From NCBI GenBank assembly GCA_014529385.2, contig CM043962.1:86964680-87028679 (forward strand): a stretch of DNA of 64,000 nt. The letters are read 5' to 3'. Below, one piece after another: positions 54,364 to 63,293 of this stretch (its first letter is position 1; the number at the start of each line of letters is the position of its first letter). The notes under the pieces were generated by a model. The model made no database searches and had not been told where the DNA came from. It worked only from the letters and a program-made list of their open reading frames with translations. Source of the stretch: Adiantum capillus-veneris (taxonomy: Eukaryota > Streptophyta > Polypodiopsida > Polypodiales > Pteridaceae). The position numbers were made by a program, and so were the translations under genes.

Positions 54364-54656
54364 GCTGGCATCCACTACAGGTCTTGGCCGCTTACGACAT
54401 TTACTCACTGGCGCGTTAGGTGACCGACACGGAGGATCTCTGCCAGTGATCCTACAGCTGGACTACACTTATAGTGCCAGCCTAGTACGCTTCTAGCGAG
54501 TTCACACTTAGTGACCGCATGTACATATGTGCTACTTTTCAGTTTTAGCACTTAGTCATTTCGTACTCTCTTTTCTATACGAAGAAGAATAAGCTTTCCA
54601 TCTCTGTGTGCTTTGTGCTTGTCTTGTGTAGCTCTCTTGCATTCTCTTTCTTTACA
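54336..54656 (+). repeat. Copia 2 3' LTR
   Basis: 321 bp, preceded by a polypurine tract GAGCTCGAGGGGGAG (54321-54335). The pol frame runs 9 codons into it before TGA. Confidence 0.95.
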
Positions 54657-55539
54657 CGCAAATGAGGAGGAATATCTTCCTATTTTAGAACAAGCACATG
54701 CAGGTCTCGCAAGAGGTCGCTTCTCTCATGAAACCATGGCCAAAGCTATATTGATGGTAGGCATCTGGTGGCCAACTTTATTTGGGGACACAAAAGAGTT
54801 TCTTCGACAATGCGTGCTAGAACCACTGTTGCATTCTTGTATGAATTTGTATTCACTAGGTATGGACTTCCTATTTAGCTTGTAAGTGATTGCGGTCTGC
54901 ATTTCCTTAATGATGTGATAGATATATGTTAGATGAGTTCATGGTAATCCATAACAATTTGATCCCTTCATCCTCAAGTGAATGGTCAAGCAGAACATAC
55001 AAAAAAATATAAGCTCCGTACTAACTAAAATTGTTAGTTCACGCATAACAGACTGAGAAATGCATCTTCATTCTACCTTATGGGCTTATTGAGCTTCCTT
55101 CAAAACAACTTTGAACATGACTCGTTTTAATTTGGTCTATGGCCTGAATCTGATCTTGCCAATGGAATTCTTATTACCCACTCTCAGAGTTGCTACTGAG
55201 TTAGAATGGAAAGGACACAAATTGTCGGAATGACTTGAAGATTTGGAACAATTAGATGAACAATGATTAGCATCCATTGCTCACATCTACGTACAAAAAC
55301 AAAAACAGAAACAATTCTTTGACTCACGATGATTGATGACCAAAGATTTCAAACCAGGGGACTTAGTCTTAGTATATTCGTTGAAACAACATGTATCCAA
55401 ATTCAAGAAAAAAGGGCATGGTCCTTTTGTCATTGAAGATGTTTCACCAAGGGGTGCAATCAAGTTAGCTACATTAGATGGAGAAACTATGGAAAATTGG
55501 ATAAGTGGATGTAGGCCCCATAATACAATCTTCTCTTGA
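54657..55539 (+). pseudogene. Tat-like integrase, downstream part
   Basis: NEEEYLPILEQAHAGLARGR, FSHETMAKAILMVGIWWPTL and FGDTKEFLRQC give the HH and first C of the zinc finger. A deletion removes the stretch up to the first catalytic Asp. Then, in another frame, ARTTVAFLYEFVFTRYGLPI and LVSDCGLHFLNDV retain the second Asp. The C-terminal part includes LVYGLNLILPMEFLLPTLRV and, at 55333-55539, FKPGDLVLVYSLKQHVSKFK with a final WISGCR. Several stops are present. Confidence 0.8.
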
Positions 55540-55595
55540 CTAATGAGCTTTTGTTAACAATGCACACAACCAAGGAAAGAAAGCTTAAAAGACAA

Positions 55596-55790
55596 CAGGT
55601 AATAGATGAGGCATAAGAGGAGGCTTGCATTTGCATCCTAAAATCAAAAGCTCCAAGACAACCTGTTCTACAAGTTGTACCACTCAATACCTGTTCTACA
55701 GGTAATAGATGAGGCTCAAGAGGAGGCTCGCATTTGGGTTCTAAAATGGAAAGCTGCAAGGCAACCTGTTCTACAAGTTGTACCACTCAT
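55596..55790. repeat. Imperfect tandem duplication, about 103 bp x 2
   Basis: CAGGTAATAGATGAGGC starts at 55596 and again at 55699. Both copies end GTTCTACAAGTTGTACCACT. Copy 2 reads QVIDEAQEEARIWVLKWKAA and copy 1 is a decayed version, so the duplication affects coding sequence just after the integrase. Confidence 0.87.
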
Positions 55791-55799
55791 CCCATATCT

Positions 55800-56230
55800 G
55801 AGGATGAGGTAGAGACTGATGACGAGTGCATGGATGGTCTTGATATGTGGATCAATGTGAATCTGAAAGAGGGATACAAATTGAAAGCTTTAGCGAACAA
55901 AGGAGCTTGAGCCAATGCTATCATTTATTCAACTTATCTCAAGGCAACTACTCAACCACTTGAGTACTGGCAAACCAATGTCAATGGCTGTAACAAGCAA
56001 ATCACTCCAACACTAGGAAAAATTAACTTGAATATTATGGTTCATGGAATTTCCTGTCCGCATGCTTTCATATGTATTGCGGATGAACACATGAATGAAG
56101 ACCTAATACTAGGGGTTCCATGGATGAGAAGCTACAAAGCAGTACAAGATTGGGATGCCCGAATACTGGAACTCACACTTAAAGGCGAACAACTAAGAAT
56201 ACCATTTTCATACAATAGGGAAGAATGAAA
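55800..56230 (+). pseudogene. Retropepsin-like domain located after the integrase
   Basis: Reading EDEVETDDECMDGLDMWINV, LKALANKGA, ANAIIYSTYLKAT and, in the 56028-56228 frame, MVHGISCPHAFICIADEHMN, EDLILGVPWMRSYKAVQDWD. The pattern (A-D-T/S-G-A, N-x-I/V, I-L-G-x-P-W-M, D-W-D) is that of LTR-element aspartic proteases. The catalytic DTGA is NKGA here, and a TGA follows it, so it is inactive. In a normal Ty3 element this domain lies between gag and RT; here it follows integrase. It could be an extra domain of this lineage or a fragment of another element. Confidence 0.55.
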
Positions 56231-56916
56231 AGGATCGCTCGGTAATTTCCCATCTAGGAAGCAGAAGTCATCAGTCACAAATACGACCACTGCTCCATTA
56301 AAGATAGCTTCTAGCCAGCCGAAGAAAGTAGTCAAGCAAATTTGGGTACCCAAGAGCCAGATCAAGAACCAACCTCAACAAGTATGGGTGCCAAAAAGAC
56401 TGGTACACATCACCGACAGCTTTATAGAAAAAACATTACATCCACCTGCTCAACAAAAGTCACCACTACTGAAGAGGATATGGCAACTAAAGAAGTAAAG
56501 TATAGCCACAAAGAGACCAAATATCCACAACGAACAAGTGCAACAATGGGTACCAAAGACCCCACAACAAGTCAAGCCGGATACACTAAGGTAAAAGTGG
56601 GTACCTAAAGTCAAGGTACTAACAGTTACAGAGACCATTGTATCCAAGCAACACACAGCGGACAATGCATATTGTACTATCCAAGAACGAGCCCAATTGC
56701 TGCAAAATTTTCTCTTCAAAAGATTCAAGCAACAGGATACCTCAACATCAAAAACCCTTGAGTACCATACTCAAGACCCACTTCTTTTACATGATAATTG
56801 TTTATATGGAATGACCTCCACACCATAATAGAGCCAATCAGGGCCATGCATAGACACAACTTTCTAACCTCTACACTGCACAACCCAGGTTGAATTGAAG
56901 CCAGGAGGGGGGGAGA
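56231..56916 (+). pseudogene. WVPK-repeat segment and polypurine-like tract
   Basis: In changing frames the peptide motif W-V-P-K recurs (QIWVPKSQIK, QQVWVPKRLV, QQWVPKTPQQ, KWVPKVKVL) between about 56335 and 56620. Charged sequence and stops follow. The tract AGGAGGGGGGGAGA (56903-56916) resembles a polypurine tract, and CAATCTG comes next. I cannot identify the protein. The adjacent LTR, if any, has no partner in the window. Confidence 0.4.
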
Positions 56917-58257
56917 CAATCTGAAAAGAATAGAAGCATATGAATCTGGAAAGTACAAAGGGTAATGATTTGATGTAATTGTGTGTTTATGTCTGATTTT
57001 TGTTGAACCAATTATGTGATTTCCCTAATAATGAAATGAATGGGGTATCCATGATCCCTTATTTATCCTCATTTCCTACCATTGATTAGCTCCATCGAGT
57101 GACCTTGAAATGAAGATGGAGCTTATGCTACTTATTAGTCTTTTCGGTGGAGGTATAATATTTAGAATCCTTGGGGGTGATTGTCGTGAGCAACCCCTAG
57201 AGCTATGTGGGCAAGACAAAGAATACATAGTGCTCTATGTTTGAGCTTTGAAGAGATTCTAGTGGAATAAAAATGATGAGGGAAAGAAGCTCATGTAGAG
57301 GTTCCTTTTTTAGTGATGTTATGGATGTTTAAGGAACAATTGCATGGCTACATAAGGGAATTTTTCTCCACCTACCAAAAGGCCCACACACTAAGAGAGG
57401 GTTGGGTACAAAAGAGATTCACCATTTCAAAATACTCCAATCTTTATCTATGTAACGTCACCTCCACAATCTTTGAAGGCGCCTCTTTTTCTACCTCTTC
57501 CAAAAGGCCCTCTAAAAGACATCTGAAATCTTGTAATGCATCTGTCCACATACCAATGTGCTTCCTTCCGTTTGATCTCGGTGCTTGAATTGCAAAGAGT
57601 GAGGCTTCACTAGCCCTTTCTTTTTTTGGAAGAGGTGCATATTCATTTTTCAACTCGTTGTGAAAATTATAGATACCTATGTTAGTAGGGTTCATGGTTG
57701 TGCTAGAAGTTTCAAAGCCTTGAATATGGTGAAGAAGATGATAAAATTGTATTAGTGAGGAAGAAGGTGCCACATTTTCAAGAAAGGTTAGACCCAAAAC
57801 ATGGAAAAGTTGAAATCCATGGGGAAGTGGGCAGATCTCAACGGCATTCAAAATTGGCTGCTAATAAGCTCAAGATGGGTCCACTAGCTGTTCTAATGAT
57901 GCACAAATGTGAGGTAACAATTCATAAGGACCTCTTCCCTCTCTTGGGTCCATAGAGGCTCACTCCCGAGAGCATCTCACTCCACCAAAGAAGCTCCAAG
58001 GGCTTAAGCCCCATAGGCTTAGAGCCCATTCCCACCATTCAACCAAGCCCATTAAAGTGATGTCCCCTACCAAGAGCCATTTCCCATAGGCCATTAGAAA
58101 TCCAAAAGAGAAGGAAAAAATTGAAGGAGCCTCAAAGGAATCTTGAGCAAAGCAAAGGAGACAAGAGGGGTTCTCATGGATCTCTCTAGTGAAGGGTGAC
58201 TTCACTTTGAGTGAAGAAGTACTTCGCATAGGATAACATCAAAGGAAAAAGTTTCCC

Positions 58258-58258
<1 letters not shown>
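56917..58258. other. No recognisable gene; possible LTR start at the left
   Basis: The first few hundred bases could be an LTR after the polypurine-like tract but no second copy is present. A 135-codon minus-strand frame (57444-57851, KNEYAPLPKKERASEASLFA) has no known domain. Confidence 0.35.
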
Positions 58259-58348
<90 letters not shown>

Positions 58349-58358
58349 CCACACACAC

Positions 58359-58401
<43 letters not shown>

Positions 58402-58402
58402 C
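58259..58402. repeat. Compound microsatellite (TC)n(AC)n(AAC)n
   Basis: About 76 bp of TC, 27 bp of AC with one CCC interruption, then about 41 bp of AAC. Confidence 0.97.
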
Positions 58403-58689
58403 TGATTTAAATCCAAATTCTGCAGTCCGATAATATATTTTTTGAAATATATGCTTTCAATCCTCTTGTAAAAGGCTAGACACTGGCTTGGAAAAGAGTC
58501 TCCTAAGCTAAAACCCCTATGAATTGCACAAATGAGGAGAAAAGAATTAGGAAATTCAATGAGGAGGGGTTTCACACGTAGCAAACCAAACTAAAGGGAT
58601 ATTTAATGAAAAAAGGATTGGTGGGAATACTCAAGCTGACAATTAATGACCCCTCATCTAGTGGAGCACGTGTAGATACGGGCTATGAC

Positions 58690-59540
58690 TGCGTAGAACT
58701 AGGCAAAAGATGAGCAATCACTAGGAATCATAATCACTACACTACATGACAATTATGTACATTTCACTGATGATTGTGAAACCTCATTGGTTGCATGGAA
58801 AGCCCTAGAGAAAAAATTTAGAGCTAGAAGAAAGAAAAGTAGGGTGATCTTAAAGAAGGATCTCTACAAGCTAAAATGGATTTGATGAGGATATTGCAAG
58901 CCTTATCAACCGTCTTAAAAGCATGACTACATAGCTAGCCTATGTGTATTGTGTTGTACCAAAAAGGACAAGATTTTGTTGTACTAGGAGCCTTGCCATC
59001 TAGCTCTGACCATGAAGTGACCATCATCAAAGAATTCCTAACTTGGAAGATGTGCTCAACTCCTTACATTTCGAGGAGAAGAAGCAGAGGAGGAATTCCA
59101 TTTTAATGGGAGGAGGATTTGCAGTTAGTTCTAGAAAACAAAGTGTGGCAAAGAAGGACATGTATCTAAAGATTTCCTAGCATCAAAGGCTTGTAGCATT
59201 TGTGGGAAGAAGGGTCATCATCCTTCAAAGTGCTTCACGAAAGACAAAGGTAGCACCACCAATAGTCCAAAGCCCAGAAGATCAGTCTGTGTGGTAGAAG
59301 AAAACAAAGAAGAAGATGAGGAAGAAGACAACAACAACATTCCGGTCTTTTGCGATTATATTATCACAACATTCTCTATCTCTTTTTTTGCCTTTACCTT
59401 GCATTATATTTTGTTGGAGATAGCTTGGATTATCTTACTACATTTGTTCAAGGGGTCTCTTGGATTAGAGATGTTTTTTCTCTGGCATGTTCTTTTTCTC
59501 TCTAATTGGAGTGTGTCAGAAGTGTAGATTTCATAGTCTA
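58690..59540 (+). pseudogene. Copia gag remnant joined directly to a 3' end
   Basis: Copia capsid fragments (VAWKALEKKFRARR, VILKKDLYKLKW, LEDVLNSLHFEEKKQRR) lead to a knuckle CSICGKKGHHPSKC near 59195 and an acidic stretch (VVEENKEEDEEEDNNN). Instead of protease the sequence runs through about 180 bp of hydrophobic, probably non-coding sequence to CCCCCAAGGGGAGGG (59542-59556), a polypurine tract. Protease to RNase H is deleted. Several stops are present. Confidence 0.75.
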
Positions 59541-59557
59541 AACCCCCAAGGGGAGGG

Positions 59558-59905
59558 TTGTTAGGTTTATGGGATATATCTATGTGTGTGTAACATATCT
59601 TGTATAGTCGGATGCCTAGGTGGCATGGAGTCATGTGGTTACATGTGGAAAAGACACCTAAAGGTTTGAGGGCCATTTCTAGAGTAATCTAAAAGAGAAC
59701 CTGTGTGTTCACAAGTGAATTTTGGCTGATTTGAATCTCCATAGGATGTCTTGTATGATGCCAGATGAGATGCCTACACTAGCTCTATATAATGAGCCTC
59801 TTTGTACTCACTTTGAAGCAATTCACTTATCAAGTTTGTGTCTACACTCTACTCCATTCTCTAGTGTGTATTAAGTGTTGGTTATTATGTTAATACCATG
59901 GATGG
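59558..59905 (+). repeat. Probable 3' LTR of the copia gag remnant
   Basis: It begins TGTTAGGTTTATGGGATATA just after the polypurine tract and has a TATA-like CTCTATATAATGAG at about 59780. The right end is uncertain (near GTTAATACCA), and no 5' LTR is visible. Confidence 0.5.
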
Positions 59906-60373
59906 CTCTTTAATTCACCCTCCATAATCTATAGACTAGCTTATATATTTGAATACTTAATATTTAGTTGGGTTAGTTTGTGAGTTACTTGGCTAGCTAC
60001 CTACACGTACTCTTTGGAAGCCATCTAGATGCTATAGCTAATATGCTAGCTACTTAGCCAAGTAGTATATAAAATTTGAAAGATGTTAGGATATCTCAAA
60101 TCCAACAAACCAACTAGCTAGCTAGATAAAAAGGTAGCTAGACAATTATCTTTTTATTTAGCTAGTTAGCTACATAAAAAGGTAGCAAGATACGAGCAAG
60201 ACACTAACCTATTTGGTTACTTACATATGTACCTAGCTTGGAGACTTTGATAGATTGTTAATAATTTAGTATAATCTGTAATGGGAGTTAGGTACCTACT
60301 TAGTTATTATCTAGTAGCTAAGTGTCTATTTGAGTGTATCTAGTGTGAAGCTAGTACTAAGTTAGGTATCTAT
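59906..60373. other. Low-complexity CTAG/TAGCTA-rich sequence
   Basis: AT-rich with recurrent CTAGCTAGCTA and AAAAAGGTAGC motifs. No ORF or RNA gene is recognisable. Confidence 0.6.
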
Positions 60374-60454
60374 TGTTAGGAAATAGGACGTAGCTAAGTA
60401 GATATTAGAGTAGTTTACTTAATGTAGAGAGATAATTTCACACACACAAGAGAT

Positions 60455-60505
<51 letters not shown>

Positions 60506-61084
60506 CATGATATACGTGGTTCACCCAATGTGGGCTACATCCACGGGAAAGCAATCACTCAATGGCTTTAGTACTTCAAACTAAAAGTAGGTTACAAAGG
60601 GATTATACCCTTAATGGAGCTCCAAATTTGCTTCATTCTCACCACCTCACATACACCTTGTTTCATCAACTTCACAATGCACCATAATGTGTTTTGTGTG
60701 TAGAAGAGGCCTCCTTTTATAGGCTAAAAGGGATGCCCACTCTCGTGCGAGGTAGCCATGTGTAGCCACCCTTGTGTAAACAATTCTGAGTTGAGTTCTC
60801 CCATGTGCCCATGTGTGGCCATCCTTAAGAAGAAAAGTCTACCTAGAAATCCGCCACCGGCCAAAGACCCACCCAACGGCCAACCGAGTGACCGTTTTTC
60901 GATCACTTTTTGGCCATAATATTTCGGCGAAAAAGGGAATATTCCAAAAAATTGGGCGTGAATTTTTGATTTTTTGACGAGTGATTTTTCTTACTCACCA
61001 TGGATTCTTCTCATAATGGGGGCCTTACAAATATGCGTTTTTAATACTAAAAGTTACAATGGGTATCAGGCTCCATACTTCACA
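60374..61084 (-). repeat. Copia 3 3' LTR
   Basis: On the minus strand it starts TGTGAAGTATGGAGCCTGAT and ends CCTATTTCCTAACA. It has a TATA box CCTATAAAAG (60714-60723) and a GA run at about 60454-60500. The left flank is TCTAT; its duplicate would be outside the window. Confidence 0.88.
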
Positions 61085-61097
61085 ATCTCTCACTTGG
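61085..61097 (-). promoter_or_regulatory. Copia 3 polypurine tract
   Basis: The minus strand reads CCAAGTGAGAGAT immediately upstream of the LTR. Confidence 0.75.
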
Positions 61098-62278
61098 AGA
61101 CTGATCTCCATACCAAACCTGTGATTGCTTTCCATCCTAGATTCTATCCTTGAATGATAATTGAAGATGAGCGAAAGCTCAACTTCTTCTTGGACCACCT
61201 TTGTAAATATGTCTAAAGGATTCTTGCTTGTGTGCACCTTTCCTAGCTTTAGTTGTCCCTCTTCCAAAAGAGTATGTATGAAGTGATATCTCACCTCAAT
61301 GTGCTTTGTTCTTGATTGAAAGGATAAATTATTTGCAAGATGAATGGCGCTTTGACTGTCATTGTACAAGACACAATTGTCTTTCTTGTATTCAAGCTCC
61401 TCCAAGAATCTGTGAAGCCACATAATTTCTTTGCTTGGCTCTGTCATTGCTACATACTCTGCTTCCGTGGTAGAAAGTGAGACCACTTTCTGCAGTTTTG
61501 AATCCCAACTTACTGTTGTGCCTCCAACTGTGAAGACATAGCCAATATTGCTCCTTTGAGTATCTTTTTCACCTGCAATATCTGCATTAGCATACGCTTG
61601 CAAGAAAATATCAGTGCCTCCAAAATAAAAATCATTTGTTGTTGTCCCTTTTAGATACCTAAGTATCCACTTCAAAGCTTGCCAGTGCTCTTTACCTGGA
61701 TTGTACATAAATCTACTCACAACTCCCTTTGCATGTGAAATGTCTGGTCTTGTCCAGACCATAGCATACATTAGAGAACCTACCGCTGTAGCATATGGAA
61801 ATTTAGACATATAGGCTACTTCCTCTTGTGTCTCTGGACACATATTCTTGGTTAGTTTAAAGTGACTAGCCAAAGGTGTAGAAACTGATTTTGCATCTTG
61901 CATTGCAAACCTTTCTAGTACCTTCTTGATGTAATCCTCTTGAGATACCTTTAGTGTCTCCTTTGTCCTGTCCCTTGATATCTTCATACCAAGTATTTGC
62001 TTTGCAGCACCTAATATTTTATTGAAAAGATTTAGACAACTCCTCTTCTAGGTCTTTGATATCTTGCATGTTACCACTGGCAATCGGCATGCCATCAACA
62101 TACAACATTAGGATGATGAACCTCCCACCTCCCAAATTCTTTGTGTAGATGCAATGATCAAAGTTGCATCTCCTGAATCCGTGATCCAACATCCATTGAT
62201 AGAACTTCAAGTACCACTCTTGCTTTAGACCATCAAGCACTTCTTTAATCTGCAAACCATTTTCTCATTACCCTTTAC
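61098..62278 (-). pseudogene. Copia 3 RT C-terminal half and RNase H
   Basis: 62019-62255 gives KEVLDGLKQEWYLKFYQWML and MLYVDGMPIAS. The RT catalytic YVDD is YVDG, which should abolish polymerase activity. A frameshift near 62010 leads to the 61025-61987 frame: KISRDRTKETLKVSQEDYIK, SLMYAMVWTRPDISHAKGVV, then RNase H with YANADIAGEKD (Asn and Ile changes in the usual YTDADWAG), SLSTTEAEYVAM and NDSQSAIHLANN. The natural end is near KVVQEE at about 61170; the open frame simply continues into the LTR. Confidence 0.9.
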
Positions 62279-62279
62279 C

Positions 62280-63086
62280 TCATACCCCTTTTGGTTGAAG
62301 CATGTAAATTTCCTCCTCTAAGTAACCATGAGGAAATTTCATATTTACATCCATTTGCTCAAAATTTAAGTCATGAGTAGCCACAAGGCTTAAGACAAGC
62401 CTAATTGAGTTCATTTTTACAACATGAGAAAATATTTCATTGAAGTCAATACCTTTCTTTCGAGAAAACCCTTTTACTACAAGCCTAGACTTGTACCTTT
62501 TCTTCCCACCTTCTTCTTCCTTTAGCTTGTACACCCATTTGTTCTTCAGTGTCCACTTACGTTTAGGCAACTCAAGAAAATCCCATGTTTGGTTGTGATG
62601 TAATGAGTCCATCTCCACTTGCATGTTCTTAATCCATTCTTCTTTGGATTCATGTTGCATAGCTTCTTCGTATGATTTTGGCTCTCCAGAATTTGACACC
62701 AAGAGATGGTTGAAGGAAGGAATGAACCCTTTTGGAGGTCTCCTTGCTCTTGTAGATCTTTGGGACATAGGTTGAGGCTCCTCATTCGATTGATGTTGTT
62801 TCATATTGTCGCCATTTGCACTCCTTGAGTCTTCACCGTCCTCAAGGTCCATGTACTCATTTGTATCTTTTGTTTCTTTTCTTTCCAAGTAATCTTTGTA
62901 CATATTTTGTTCATTGAAAATTACATCCCTACTTCTAAAGATTTTACCATCTTCAGGATTCCATAGGAGATACCCAAAGGCAGCTTCTCCATAGCCAATG
63001 AAGAAACACTTTTTGGACTTTGAATCTAGATTTGACCTTAGGATTCTATCTATGTGCATAAAAGCCTCACACCCAAACACTCGCAT
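62280..63086 (-). pseudogene. Copia 3 integrase C-terminus, linker and RT N-terminal half
   Basis: 268 open codons: MRVFGCEAFMHIDRILRSNL, SKKCFFIGYGEAAFGYLLWN of the integrase end, a polar linker (MKQHQSNEEPQPMSQRS), then RT with KNKWVYKLKEEEGGKKRYKS and RLVVKGFSRKKGIDFNEIFS. It ends at IYMLQPKGV with a stop where LYGLKQ should follow, and the next part (62019-62255) is in another frame. Confidence 0.9.
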
Positions 63087-63115
63087 AATTCACCGGTTTA
63101 CCTGTCCATGCCTAT

Positions 63116-63293
63116 TCTGGAACCTCCCCATCCAATGTCGTTCAGGGTGACCAGTTGATCAAGTACACAAACATACTTACTGCTTCTGCCCAAAGCTCAA
63201 GCCTTTTCTGGAAACCCCCCCATCCAATGTCGTTGAGAGTGACTAGTTGATCAAGTTTACAGACATACTTACTGCTTCTGTCCAAAGCTCAAG
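63116..63293. repeat. Tandem duplication of about 90 bp in copia 3 integrase
   Basis: Copies at 63116-63206 and 63207-63293 share CATCCAATGTCGTT, AGTTGATCAAGT and ACATACTTACTGCTTCTG. The second copy is continuous with the integrase end; the duplication breaks the frame. Confidence 0.85.

Larger units (their letters stand above)
49421..54656 (+). mobile_element. Copia 2: near full-length Ty1/copia element, 5236 bp
   Basis: LTRs of 321 bp at 49421-49741 and 54336-54656 (TGTTGAGATG...TTCTTTACA) are flanked by the duplication CGCAA (49416-49420 and 54657-54661). Primer site, gag, protease, integrase, RT, RNase H and polypurine tract are in order. The LTRs differ at about eight positions. Pol is broken at three or four places in the integrase and spacer, so the copy is recently inactivated. 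Confidence 0.96.
43715..56916 (+). mobile_element. Tat/Athila-like Ty3 element, internally deleted, hosting copia 2
   Basis: The left boundary is inferred from the abrupt end of gypsy 2 coding before TGAGCTAG at 43715. A long non-coding LTR-like tract ends in GTCGACA at 47610. TTT and then the tRNA-Asp-type primer site TGGTGTCATTGCCGGGGA follow, as in plant Tat and Athila elements. Gag, protease and RT are absent. Coding resumes with the end of the RT-integrase linker and the integrase (49190-49420, then 54657-55539 after the copia insertion). A G-rich polypurine-like tract lies at 56903-56915. No second copy of the 43715 LTR start was found, so the 3' end is uncertain and may belong to a different element. 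Confidence 0.6.

Noticed and set aside
56917-57600. 3' LTR of the Tat-like element
   Set aside because: A polypurine-like tract precedes it, but the sequence does not match the start at 43715, so I cannot call it the partner LTR.
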